A stretch of DNA of 43,233 nucleotides from positions 47,455 through 90,687 of the forward strand of contig MLAK01000609.1 in assembly GCA_001839685.1 (NCBI GenBank), read 5' to 3'. The stretch's first letter is position 1. Every line of letters begins with the position of its first letter. The translations under genes and the position numbers were made by a program. This stretch comes from Tritrichomonas foetus (lineage: Eukaryota > Parabasalia > Tritrichomonadida > Tritrichomonadidae). Shown here piece after piece: positions 28,377 through 37,800 of this stretch. Under the pieces are notes generated by a model, which ran no database searches, was not told where the DNA came from, and saw nothing but the letters and a program-made list of their open reading frames with translations.

Positions 28377-28925
28377 TTAGCTATGAATAGGTGCATTGAT
28401 ATCTTTTTGAAATAAATATGGTGTGTTATTATTCATCTTCATATTCATCAAAATATCTTCATCGTCTTCACTACTCATTGCCATTTTTTCACAACACTTA
28501 TACCATTTCCAAAAGTTCCTAAAATTTATTGAACCATCCGAATCATTATCACATTCATCAATTATACTTTTTGCTGCTTGAACAGGGAGTACGTCACCTA
28601 CAAGTGAACTAAAGTCAACAAGATCATCTGATTCCAAGAGCCCATCATGGTTTGAATCTATTGCATTAAACAACATTTTAAAGAAATGTTTTATGTTGCC
28701 TGACATTATAACATTAAAAAAGTCAAGAATATCTTGAAGTGAAACTCCTGTTTTATGGTTTGTACCAGAAAACACTCTTAACATCGATGGAGCGAATTGT
28801 TGATCAATGTCAAAATCTGATAACATCTGGCGAAGTTCGTGTTCATTTAAAAGACCATCTTTGTCTACATCAGATTGTTTAAATACTTCTAGTAATTCAT
28901 TATTACTTTCCCAGTCAATGTCCAT
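28377..28925 (-). CDS. EF-hand calcium-binding protein
   Basis: This 182-residue protein of the calmodulin/calcineurin-B-like superfamily has four helix-loop-helix positions. Loop 1 (DVDKDGLLNEHE, 19-30) and loop 3 (DSNHDGLLESDD, 90-101) are canonical. Loop 2 (~55-66) is degenerate. Loop 4 (DNDSDGSINFRN, 126-137) has Asn in place of the usual Glu at position 12, so it may bind weakly or prefer Mg. The C-terminal tail is Met/Asn-rich and acidic. No myristoylation signal is present (MDID start). It is a likely cytosolic calcium sensor; the partner is unknown. The start follows CTCATCAA, the same initiator as at the P4-like gene. Confidence 0.88.
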   Translation of the reverse strand: MDIDWESNNELLEVFKQSDVDKDGLLNEHELRQMLSDFDIDQQFAPSMLRVFSGTNHKTGVSLQDILDFFNVIMSGNIKHFFKMLFNAIDSNHDGLLESDDLVDFSSLVGDVLPVQAAKSIIDECDNDSDGSINFRNFWKWYKCCEKMAMSSEDDEDILMNMKMNNNTPYLFQKDINAPIHS

Positions 28926-29630
28926 TTGATGAGATGGATTTTAAGATTATTTCCTTTCTGTCACTCAATTTTAAGAAAAAATCAACTCAAATTTGAATTA
29001 CATGACAATAAATGTGAAATTTCGTCAAAAATTGAATTAATAAAAACGTGTTTTTGAAATAATATTTCAATGTCCCATCAACATTTTTTGATACTAAAAG
29101 ACTATTGAAATAATTATGATTCTATCAAAATCACAATCCTTTTTGATTTCGTAACCAGAGTTTTCGAAAAATAAATTTAAAATAGATGTTTTTAATGATA
29201 TAATTTAATTATAAGAAATTTAAATTATGGGTCTCTCTGAATGGAATTTATGATGATATCATTGAGAAAAATATGGTATGATGTAATTTATGTTGTGAAA
29301 GCCAATAATGAGATTTTGTATAAAATGTATGTTGTGTACAGCTCAATGAGAATCATTTATTGCCTGCAATGACTTTTTAAATTGTTCTTCTTTCATTCCT
29401 TGACAAAACTTGCTCACAGCTTGATTTGCATATTTTTGGCCATCATGAATTTTCTTAATAGCAAAATCGAAATTTATATTTAAAAACAATCTTTATTATA
29501 AAACAAAAAATATATCAATCAAAACTACACTTCAGTCGTTACTGATCGAATAGAAAGCTGAGTCTATGAACAATCACACATTAACTTCTTTGAATAAGGC
29601 AAATCATTTATATGCTCAATTCACATAAAG
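28926..29630. other. Intergenic, contains a coding-like remnant
   Basis: This gap separates two minus-strand genes. Most of it is featureless AT-rich DNA. A coding-like minus-strand stretch at 29343-29492 is listed separately. Confidence 0.55.
29343..29492 (-). pseudogene. Orphan 3' coding fragment without start
   Basis: A 49-codon minus-strand frame ending in TGA reads DFAIKKIHDGQKYANQAVSK and on to MKEEQFKKSLQAINDSH. It is amphipathic, well balanced in composition and unlike the surrounding AT-biased noise. It has no ATG at its head and is closed upstream by a stop at 29493-29495. It could be the tail of a decayed gene or a last exon; no splice acceptor of the trichomonad ACTAAC...CAG type is visible upstream. 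I do not recognise the family. Confidence 0.25.
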
Positions 29631-30773
29631 TTACAAAATTTCTTGAACATCATTATCAATGAAAGTTTCAAAAACTGACGGTGCTTTTTTAATGAGTCTT
29701 CTCTTCACATGATTCCTCTTATCTTTCAACATAAAAATACCAGAAACAGAATGTACAGCCGTCACTACCGCCTGAGCATCATTATTTTCTATTTCAAAAT
29801 AGTTTCCTGATGTTCCGACAGAATTGAAGAGGCTTTCTATTTCATTTTTTTCATCTGCGTTGGAAACTCTTTTGATTGAATCCCAAAAAATTTTTCTCTT
29901 CTTCATATTCAGTGACTTGCTTACTCCTCTCCTCACCAACTTCGCACTATTGAAAACTGGATGAGCGAGAACTTCTTTTATTGTTAAACGACTTAATGGA
30001 TCAACAACGATCATTCTTCTTATTAAATCGTAGATAATATCAGGAATAGGTTTCCTGAACTTTATCTGCGCTTGTAAAGCCAAAGCTTTCAATTCTCCAA
30101 AAGAATCACATGCCCAAGGTGAAAACCCACTCGCCATTATAGAAAAAACTACACCAAGCGCCCAAATATCACCTGGCATTGGATCATGTGGTCTTTTCAG
30201 AAAAATCTCTGGTGCAGCATATTCAAAGGATCCTCCTAAAGAGTGGTAAAGTCGTTTTTCTATCGTCTGAAGGCTCAGTCCGAAGTCCGCCAGTCGGACG
30301 TGATTATTTGAATCCAAAAGTATGTTTCCGGTTTTAATATCACGATGGGCAATTCCCCTTTCATGACAGTAATTCAAAGCTTCAACAATTTCTCTCCCCA
30401 CTTGCTGAAATCGGCCCATTGATAAACCGTTTTCTTTCCTGACCTCATCAAAAAGTGAACCTCCTTGACAATATTCCAAAATCATAAACAACTGGCTGCC
30501 TTGGTGAAAATGATCATATAATTTGATAATTCGGGGATGATCCAACTTTTTGAGTGCGGAAACTTCTGCATCAAAAATGGCCCAATGCTCTGGCATGTCA
30601 GTTGAGTCGACTGTCATCACTTTTGCGACATATTCAGTTCCACATAGAAGATTTGTCCCCAAAAAGACTTCTGAGAAGCCAACTTGGCCGATTAATTTCG
30701 TGAAGCAGTAATTATTGACGGAAAATGGCAAGTTGTTTTTATGAATGATTGATGTCGGCGAGACATTTTTCAT
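29631..30773 (-). CDS. Protein kinase, CAMK-like
   Basis: This is a 380-residue Ser/Thr kinase. A glycine-rich loop IGQVGFSEV (28-36, with the second Gly of the usual triad replaced by Val) is followed by Lys51 in EYVAKVM, Glu70, HRDIKTGN (143-150), DFG (163-165) and AAPE (186-189). All catalytic residues are present, so it should be active. The sequence style (GFSEVFLG, GEFEYAAPE-like activation segment, MPGDIWALGVV) matches the large CAMK-like group expanded in trichomonads. A ~90-residue C-terminal tail is basic and has no recognised domain. Substrates are unknown. The start follows TTTTCACAAA, an initiator-like motif. Confidence 0.92.
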   Translation of the reverse strand: MKNVSPTSIIHKNNLPFSVNNYCFTKLIGQVGFSEVFLGTNLLCGTEYVAKVMTVDSTDMPEHWAIFDAEVSALKKLDHPRIIKLYDHFHQGSQLFMILEYCQGGSLFDEVRKENGLSMGRFQQVGREIVEALNYCHERGIAHRDIKTGNILLDSNNHVRLADFGLSLQTIEKRLYHSLGGSFEYAAPEIFLKRPHDPMPGDIWALGVVFSIMASGFSPWACDSFGELKALALQAQIKFRKPIPDIIYDLIRRMIVVDPLSRLTIKEVLAHPVFNSAKLVRRGVSKSLNMKKRKIFWDSIKRVSNADEKNEIESLFNSVGTSGNYFEIENNDAQAVVTAVHSVSGIFMLKDKRNHVKRRLIKKAPSVFETFIDNDVQEIL

Positions 30774-31239
30774 TTTGTGAAAAGTCTATATCAAAAAGTT
30801 AGATGGAATTGAATCAAATCCCCATTTTTCTGAAAAGATTATCAGAAATAGTTTTATCTACACAAAAGCCCATACCCAAAAATAAATGTTTATGTTAGGC
30901 TTATAGAAGATTACATGCGTAAAGAAACAAAAATAACCAGAATTAAATTGAATTCGACTTATTGTGAACAACATTAAAAAAAACACTAAAAATGAATTGA
31001 AATGATTTATTCAAATTAATTGAATGTAAATTTGGTTGGAAAAAATCGAAATGTAAAGCTTTTTTGTCTGAATTCTATCGAGGCGATCGTTCTGCTTTTT
31101 TCCAAGGCTCGTTGTTAAGCTCATATGAGATCTGTCAGTAAGAGTTATTGTTGATAAATAGATTAAAATAGTCCATAATGATTAAACGGTCTCCATTTGT
31201 ACGTTTAAGCCAAAATCTTCAGGCGAGCTTTCCAGGACT
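30774..31239. other. Divergent promoter region
   Basis: This lies between the CAMK-like kinase (minus) and the coiled-coil gene (plus). A CTTCAGGCGAGC stretch about 20 bases before the plus-strand ATG may be its initiator. No gene is seen. Confidence 0.5.
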
Positions 31240-34200
31240 ATGAGTGAATCATTAAGCAGCATTGAGTCAATGATGAAGGAAATTAATGCCTTGAAATTTT
31301 ATCCTCTAAACGATTCTCCAAAAAATGAAAGAACGAAGATCGATTCCGACGATTTCAATTCATCCGCCTCTGGAAATGATTATCACAATTATTCTCAATT
31401 ATCTTCAAATTCGCGTCAATCCAGACATTCTACTATTTCAAATCATTCAAAAAACGATAAAATGAAAAAAATCGAATTTTGTATCCAAATCAGTGAATTA
31501 TTAGGAAAAACAATGAATTCTTTAGATGATATATTAGAAGAAATCAAAAATATCATGAAAAAAACGAATTCTAAATCCAAAATCCAAAAGAAGAAATCTC
31601 TACAATTATTGATTGATAATTCATCGTTTATTCATAAATTCAATACCAAATATCAAACAGCAATCTCAGAGCTAGATGATATTTTTCCTGTTATTGATGA
31701 TTTAAAGATCAAAGCACGAAATTCAAATTCTTTAAGTTTTCAGGGGAATTCTCAATTAGAAAAAGCAAATACTCAAATATCGTCTTTAAAAGAACAAAAT
31801 GCTGCTCTTCTTCAATCAAAGGCTTCTTTTGAAAAAGCTTTCATAAGCGCATCAGAATTAATTGAAACACAAAGTGAAGAAATTAAAAGTTTATCACAAC
31901 AAAGAAACTTACTGGTAATGCATTTACAAACAATGGATTCTGTTTGTAGTGAAATTGATTCAATAAATCATACATTAAAAATCTCACAAATCCAAATTCA
32001 GAATCAACAACCAAAAGAAAATGATATTATTATTCCACCAGTTGAAAAAACTGTGAATGATGATTCCTATCAATTATTAGCTGCTTCATATAGAGCTATT
32101 GATACAACTCTTCATCCATCTTTTAAAGATGAGCTTGAAGCAATTCGAGATAATTCAAATAAGACTGCAAATGATCGTTTAGTGTCTTTAATAAAATGTG
32201 TATCAATCCACTATTATGATGATATTCAAAAATATCAAAATCTAGTTGAAGAAAATGAAAAGCATAAGGTTCTTTTAGAAAACTCCCAAAAACAATGTCA
32301 TGATGTTTTACACCATTTCGAAGAAGAACTTCGTTTCTTACAAAAATTATCACACAGCAAAGATCTTCAGAGTGTTTTGTTTTATAGACCAACGACTGGA
32401 ACACAATTAGGTTTTGATACAAAAGAAAAAGAAGAACTGATTCGAAAATGCGCTGAAATTGGTAAATTCATTGATGAAAATGTTGGCCAAATCTTACTTG
32501 AAAATATTGAACCAACTGTTTCTAATTTTGATAATTTAAATTTGAATTCAATTTTTTCGTTGATGCAACCTGGAAATGTTGAAAAGAAAATATCATCAAT
32601 TATTACAGAAGCATCTGAAAGTTCTTTGCTTGAAAACAGGAAGCTTATTGATCTTCTTGTTGCTCAAGTTTTAATGAATGATATTTTAACATCACATACT
32701 TATGATCTTCATACAAAAGTGTCATTATTAAATCGTCAAATTTCAAAACTCGATGTAAGTGGTAAAGAATCAAATGATCTTCAACAGGAACTTGCATCAT
32801 ATCAAAAAGAAATAAGATCTCTTCGAAGACATGAGAATAAAATCAGACATCGATTATCTAAAATTATAGATTTTAATGATACTGATAACACAGTTTTAGT
32901 TGTTCAACAATTAATTGAAGCCTTTAAGAAAGCAAGTAAAAAATGTAAACATATGGTAAAACAATACCAGAATTCTAAGGATACCAATCTCGAGAATGCT
33001 GTTCAACATATAAATAATGAAAATAATGAAAATGAAATGAACAACAATAAAAAAGATTCGAGTGTAGTCGAGCAGAATGAAGAAGTTAAGCCATTACAAG
33101 ACAAAATAACAGAACTAAATAACTTAATCACAGAGAATACTCAAAAATATGAAAATGAATTATCGAAATTAAAAGAAGAGAATCTTTCTAAACAACATGA
33201 AATCGAAATCCATAAAGAAGAATTCATTAGATTTGAAAAAGAAAATCAAGAGAAAATCAATACATATATAGCAACTGTTGATAAATATAAAAATGATATT
33301 CTAGGTCTCAAACAAAAACTTGATGAATCAGTTGCAACTTTAAAGAAAATTACGAAACAATCCAAGAAATTTGAATCTTCAAATTCCACATTATCAACAG
33401 AAAATCAACAGCTTAAAAAGAGAGTTAAACAATTAGAGGAATTAAACTTAAAGAGTGTTGAAACCATAAAATCTAAATCACACGCCTTAAGAACTCAATT
33501 TGTGGCAACTGTTTCTGATCTTCAAAAAATGAGAGAAGATAATTCTTCTGTTCAACAAGAAAATATTCGACTTCAATCAGACATTGAAAAACTTAAAACT
33601 GAAAATGATGAATTAAAGATTCAAATTAAAGCTCTCAATCTGAAAATTAAAGCGACAGAAGATAAATTTGAATTAGATAAAAAGACTTTTCAATCTCAAA
33701 TCGCCGCTAATGCTACTTCTGCTCAAGCAGACTTGGATCATATGACAAAAGAAAAGGAAGAAAAGATTGCCTCATTTAAAAGAGATATTTTAGATATTAC
33801 ATCCAAATATAATGAATGTAATGATCCAATTGAAGCAGTTCACAAACTTTCAACACAAATATCTGATTTTAGAAAAGTTCAAACAATTTATGCTTCTTTG
33901 ATTGAAGATTTCCAATCTCTTCAAAGATTGCTTAATGTTGAACCAGGCTTGAAGATAACTCCCCATGTTGAAAAATTACTCAATCAAGTATCTGATTTGG
34001 AATCGAGACTTTTAGATCAAAAGAAAGATATAGATTCAGAAAATGCAGATAAGCAGAGAATAGCTCGTGATCTAATGAAAAATCAAACACAAATAGCTTC
34101 AAATATTCAATGGGAGAATTGGGCCAAAAGGGTTTTGAGGGTTGTTACTGATAGTGATTGCTCTCAATCAACAAGTAATAGGCTTCGACAAACTCTCGAA

Positions 34201-34461
34201 GAGATTATATTTAATTCAATATCAAATAAAGAAACTATTAACAAACTAGAAATTTTAAGGCAAGAAAAACAATTAATGACAAAGTATGATCCTAAACTTT
34301 TGAATGTAAAATCAAATTCAAGACTTTCATTAAGTAATATTACAGCTGTTGTTCTTGCAGCAAGACGACTTCTGAATATTTCTGGATATTCACCCATAGT
34401 AGTTGATCCAGCTCCTACATCGCCAAAGATTAAATCGAAATATAGGTCTCATGATGTTTAA
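31240..34461 (+). CDS. Large coiled-coil protein
   Basis: This 1073-residue protein is mostly predicted alpha-helical coiled coil by heptad pattern and composition (Glu/Lys/Gln/Leu/Asn-rich). A Ser-rich N-terminal ~70 residues (NYSQLSSNSRQSRHSTISN) is followed by a first coil at ~175-250, a more globular helical part at ~270-500 and long coils at ~500-570 and ~600-930. The C-terminus (~945-1073) is basic and ends with SPKIKSKYRSHDV. An Asn-rich interruption (NNENNENEMNNNKK) sits near 590. No motor, kinase or membrane segment is present. Such proteins in trichomonads are usually cytoskeletal, basal-body or Golgi scaffolds, but no specific orthologue is recognised. Confidence 0.85.
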   Translation: MSESLSSIESMMKEINALKFYPLNDSPKNERTKIDSDDFNSSASGNDYHNYSQLSSNSRQSRHSTISNHSKNDKMKKIEFCIQISELLGKTMNSLDDILEEIKNIMKKTNSKSKIQKKKSLQLLIDNSSFIHKFNTKYQTAISELDDIFPVIDDLKIKARNSNSLSFQGNSQLEKANTQISSLKEQNAALLQSKASFEKAFISASELIETQSEEIKSLSQQRNLLVMHLQTMDSVCSEIDSINHTLKISQIQIQNQQPKENDIIIPPVEKTVNDDSYQLLAASYRAIDTTLHPSFKDELEAIRDNSNKTANDRLVSLIKCVSIHYYDDIQKYQNLVEENEKHKVLLENSQKQCHDVLHHFEEELRFLQKLSHSKDLQSVLFYRPTTGTQLGFDTKEKEELIRKCAEIGKFIDENVGQILLENIEPTVSNFDNLNLNSIFSLMQPGNVEKKISSIITEASESSLLENRKLIDLLVAQVLMNDILTSHTYDLHTKVSLLNRQISKLDVSGKESNDLQQELASYQKEIRSLRRHENKIRHRLSKIIDFNDTDNTVLVVQQLIEAFKKASKKCKHMVKQYQNSKDTNLENAVQHINNENNENEMNNNKKDSSVVEQNEEVKPLQDKITELNNLITENTQKYENELSKLKEENLSKQHEIEIHKEEFIRFEKENQEKINTYIATVDKYKNDILGLKQKLDESVATLKKITKQSKKFESSNSTLSTENQQLKKRVKQLEELNLKSVETIKSKSHALRTQFVATVSDLQKMREDNSSVQQENIRLQSDIEKLKTENDELKIQIKALNLKIKATEDKFELDKKTFQSQIAANATSAQADLDHMTKEKEEKIASFKRDILDITSKYNECNDPIEAVHKLSTQISDFRKVQTIYASLIEDFQSLQRLLNVEPGLKITPHVEKLLNQVSDLESRLLDQKKDIDSENADKQRIARDLMKNQTQIASNIQWENWAKRVLRVVTDSDCSQSTSNRLRQTLEEIIFNSISNKETINKLEILRQEKQLMTKYDPKLLNVKSNSRLSLSNITAVVLAARRLLNISGYSPIVVDPAPTSPKIKSKYRSHDV

Positions 34462-34938
34462 TACATTGAAATGAAATAATGATTGTGTTTTTTTCTTAAA
34501 ATATGTATATTTATATAATCCTTATTTTTATTCATGGTCCTTTTTTCATTCTTACAAACATCCAATTCATTCTAAGATGAATTTTTTAGGAAATATCAAC
34601 ATGAAAAATGTAATTATTAATAAATAAATGAAAATAATGAAAAATGAAATAATGGAAAATGAAAAATGGAATAATGAAAAATGAAAATAATGAAAAATGA
34701 AAATAATGAAAAATGAAAATAATGAAAAATGAAAATAATGTAAAATGAAAATAATGTAAAATGAAAATAATGTAAAATGAAAATAATGTAAAATGAAACA
34801 ATGAAAAATGAAAATAATGAAAAATGAAATAATGAAAATTATGAATCTAAAGTTTTGATTCAAAACGAAAAACAATAATAATGAATATCTACTATATGTA
34901 CATTTTATTTATCATAAAAATAAAAGCAATTCACAAAG
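34462..34938. other. Convergent intergenic region with minisatellite
   Basis: This is the 3' flank of the coiled-coil gene and of the small TAF1-like gene. Its bulk is the 16-bp repeat listed separately. Long open frames across it on the minus strand (Phe/Ile/His-rich) are products of the repeat and are not genes. Confidence 0.75.
34629..34841 (+). repeat. 16-bp minisatellite
   Basis: Tandem units of AAAATAATGAAAAATG occur, with a block of variant units AAAATAATGTAAAATG in the middle (34736-34795) and 11-bp partial units at both ends. The homogeneous variant block indicates local unit duplication. Confidence 0.9.
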
Positions 34939-35550
34939 TCAATCAGAATCGTCTCCTCTGGCAAATTCTGTTGGATCAATATGACTATCAATATCTCCAT
35001 CTTCACCGAATTTTTCACGAGCTTGCTGTTCTTTCATAAGCCTCTTCTTCTCTTCTTCGGCATCATCGTTGAAAATTTTCGAGTGTGCGGATTCAAATCG
35101 TGCAAAATAATTATAATGTTCAAATTGCGTTTCCCTTAAAATGCTGACAAGGTACCATTGATCTAATCTTTTGATAACTCCTGGATGATATCCACGTTTT
35201 ATCAATTCCATTTGCAATAAATCAATTGGCAAGTTTGTTAAATCGTTTATTCCATTTTTAATTTGAACACTCATGTCGGGCGGAGGGGGGAGGGGGTGCG
35301 CACTGGATTTTCTTTTAGGCGTTGTTGAAGGTGAATTCTTCGGTGAGGCGACTGGCGTGTCGTTAAAAACTGGCGGAGGAAGTTCATATTTTTCATTCGT
35401 TTTTTTGGTTTTTAAAATTTTTTTTAATTCGGCAAAGCTTTCGGAGTCTGAGTCTGTACTATCTGATACTTCTATTGATTTAATTATATCTTTGGACATT
35501 GAGACGGGAAGAAGTAAAGAATGACCAAATCTGGACTTTTCACTTAGCAT
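34939..35550 (-). CDS. Small acidic/proline-rich protein with TAF1-like motif
   Basis: A 203-residue protein from the ATG at 35550; an alternative ATG at 35499 (MSKDIIKSIEV, preceded by CGTCTCA, better initiator) gives 186. The N-terminus has a Ser/Asp cluster, then Lys-rich and Pro-rich stretches (KYELPPPVFNDTPVASPKNS). Near the C-terminus, LQMELIKRGYHPGVIKRLDQ followed by WYLVSILRE, then NYFARFESAHSKIF and a charged helix, resembles the end of the TAF1 core. There the pattern runs Leu-x-x-Gly-x-x-x-x-x-Ile-x-x-Leu-x-Arg/x-Trp-x-x-Ile-x-x-Val-Arg, then Phe-Ala-Arg. TAF1 itself is far larger, so this is either a reduced TFIID-type factor or a coincidental helical motif. A nuclear role is inference. 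Confidence 0.6.
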   Translation of the reverse strand: MLSEKSRFGHSLLLPVSMSKDIIKSIEVSDSTDSDSESFAELKKILKTKKTNEKYELPPPVFNDTPVASPKNSPSTTPKRKSSAHPLPPPPDMSVQIKNGINDLTNLPIDLLQMELIKRGYHPGVIKRLDQWYLVSILRETQFEHYNYFARFESAHSKIFNDDAEEEKKRLMKEQQAREKFGEDGDIDSHIDPTEFARGDDSD

Positions 35551-36070
35551 GTCTATCTGACACCAAAATCTGTCACTCAAATTTATATTTGCTGAGTTTT
35601 GCGATTTTATAAGTGTTTTATGATTATTATATACCTCTGTGCAATAACTAGGATTTTTCAAAAGCTTTCAACCTAACTTTGAACAAAAATTTTGGATTTT
35701 GTTTCTGATATTTCATCTTATCACATCATTTAACACTAATTTCCAGCTTTATAATTATAGGTACTATTTTATTCATAAAATTTTAAATAAATTGTAAAGC
35801 GGCATTGGAAATTTTTTGTGGCATTCACTAAAAATTGTATAAAACCAATTGTCATGGCTATAAAGCGAAATATGATTGTTTATTAGCTATCTAACCCAAT
35901 AAAAGTCGCTATTAGAACATTTGTCAAGATGATGAGATGAACATATCATATTTATTTCATTTTATACAAAATAAACATATTTCACAAAATTAGTGAAGCC
36001 TTATAGATTGTTTTATTTGATAAAGACACTTCTTTATCCGCATAAAAAGGTGATATGTCAGATTCCGCTC
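35551..36070. other. Divergent promoter region
   Basis: AT-rich spacer between the TAF1-like gene and the aminopeptidase gene. Upstream in-frame extensions of both genes start only with TTG or GTG. No other gene is seen. Confidence 0.5.
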
Positions 36071-37471
36071 ATGCAGAATTCAATGAGTTCTCAAAAAAAT
36101 GAAAAAGTTATTTCGACTTCATTTTTTATGACAACAAAAATGAAAGGAAGTTGTTTTAGACTTCATAGGAATAAGATAGTTAATATTTTAAAAAGCGGTG
36201 GGTTATCACGAAGTTTAATTTTCATGCCTTCACCTACTGAACCAAAAGAGATATTCACTGGTTCAGACTTACCTTTCATTCAAGAAGGTATTTTTTATTG
36301 GCTAACTGGTTGGGATCATCCATCATCTTATATCATTATTGATGTTCTCACTAATTATTCCATATTAATCACACCATCATATGACGCGGAGTTTGAAACG
36401 TGGCATGGATCAGCTCCCACAAACGAAGAAATTAAGGGTCGAACGGGTGTTGATGAAGTTAGGCAAGGGGCTAATCCCGATGATGTGATGCATTACTACA
36501 TCAGTAAAAATCGAATAGAACATCGATTGCTTGCTTTCCCTAAAACTCCTTCAATGTCTATTGATGATATTGGAACGTTGATTTGTGCTGTATCAATTGG
36601 AAGAAGAGCTAAGTATGATCATGAAACTCAAATGTTAAGAAGAGCAGCAGTTGCTTCATCAATTGCATTAACAGAAGTAATGAAATATTGTCACCCAGGA
36701 GTTAATGAAGGTGCACTAGCAGCTGTTTTCTTATTCCATGGAACCTTACTTGGTGGAAAAGGATTATCTTTCCCAATAACTGCAGCTGCAGGTCGCAATG
36801 CAGCGTTTCTTCATTACTCTAGTAATGATCAAAATGCGCAAAGTGGTGATATGGTTCTTTTTGATTGTGGATTATATATTAATCATTATGCAGGTGATGT
36901 TACTCGAACTTTCCCGGTTAATGGAAGATTCACAGATATTCAAAAGAAAGTTTACAATGCTTTATTAAGAGCTCAATTAGCACTTATTGAATGTGTGAAA
37001 CCAGGAATTACATTCTATGAATTGGAAAATAATATGTTTGTTCATATATTTGAAATATTAAGATATGTTGGTGTTGTTGACAACTTTGTTGAATTTAATC
37101 TTGATGTGGCTCAACTATTTTGCCCACATTCCATTTCACATCATATTGGTGTTTCTGTTCATGATTGGTCTTACTATAGTGGTGAATGCCTCTTAAAGTT
37201 TGATCCTCTTGAAGCATTTACACTTGTACCAAATATGGTAATTAGTATTGAACCAGGAATCTATTTTAATACAAAACTAATTGAGCGAAATCGAAAAGAT
37301 CCAAAATATAGTATAGTTAATTTTGATGTTGCACTTGAATTAGCTAATACAGTTTGTGCTGTTCGAATTGAAGATGATGTATGTGTCACACCAACAGGAT
37401 GTGAAGTCCTCAGCACTTGCCCGAAAACAGTTGAAGAAATTGAGGCAATCATGTCTCATAAGAGTCACTAA
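36071..37471 (+). CDS. Xaa-Pro aminopeptidase/dipeptidase (M24B metallopeptidase)
   Basis: This 466-residue M24B enzyme cleaves peptide bonds N-terminal to proline using two metal ions (usually Mn). An aminopeptidase-P N-terminal domain (~35-165, GIFYWLTGWDHPSSY) precedes a pita-bread catalytic domain with all five ligands: Asp265 (LFDCG), Asp276 (GDVTRTF), His357 (ISHHIGVSVHD), Glu394 (SIEPGIY) and Glu434 (RIEDDV). It should be an active cytosolic enzyme for recycling proline peptides. The start is the first ATG, in GCTCATG. A second ATG at 36083 (GAATTCAATG, also initiator-like) would drop only four residues. The frame further upstream has only GTG. Length fits the PEPP/XPNPEP3 subgroup, but no organelle leader is evident. 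Confidence 0.93.
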   Translation: MQNSMSSQKNEKVISTSFFMTTKMKGSCFRLHRNKIVNILKSGGLSRSLIFMPSPTEPKEIFTGSDLPFIQEGIFYWLTGWDHPSSYIIIDVLTNYSILITPSYDAEFETWHGSAPTNEEIKGRTGVDEVRQGANPDDVMHYYISKNRIEHRLLAFPKTPSMSIDDIGTLICAVSIGRRAKYDHETQMLRRAAVASSIALTEVMKYCHPGVNEGALAAVFLFHGTLLGGKGLSFPITAAAGRNAAFLHYSSNDQNAQSGDMVLFDCGLYINHYAGDVTRTFPVNGRFTDIQKKVYNALLRAQLALIECVKPGITFYELENNMFVHIFEILRYVGVVDNFVEFNLDVAQLFCPHSISHHIGVSVHDWSYYSGECLLKFDPLEAFTLVPNMVISIEPGIYFNTKLIERNRKDPKYSIVNFDVALELANTVCAVRIEDDVCVTPTGCEVLSTCPKTVEEIEAIMSHKSH

Positions 37472-37800
37472 TAAATGTATGAAGAATAAGAGCTTTCAAA
37501 ATCAAATACAAGTTTCCATCTTTTTTTTTTTTTTTTTTTTCTTCTTTTTTCTCCACACCTTAATATCAGGATTCCTAATTCACTCACTTCACATAATATA
37601 TTTATTGAATCATCTCAATTTGAAATTCGATTGGCTATTTATATTGTGAAAAAGTTCAGAACGTTTATTATTTTCGTCGAAATTGTGATGATACTTGGCT
37701 ATTAATTATTTAAAAAAGTTAATATGAAAATTGATTTTGAATAGAAGAAAAGTGAATTTCACTTCAGATTCATAATTTTTCATTCCGCTAACCACATCAA
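37472..37800. other. Intergenic spacer with poly-T run
   Basis: This is a same-strand spacer between two plus genes. It holds a run of 20 T at 37521-37540 just past the aminopeptidase stop. CACATCAAATG marks the next start. Confidence 0.6.

Noticed and set aside
34567..34875. Long minus-strand open frames (Phe/Ile/His-rich) across the minisatellite
   Set aside because: They are produced by the 16-bp repeat; composition is repetitive and there is no initiator or family match.
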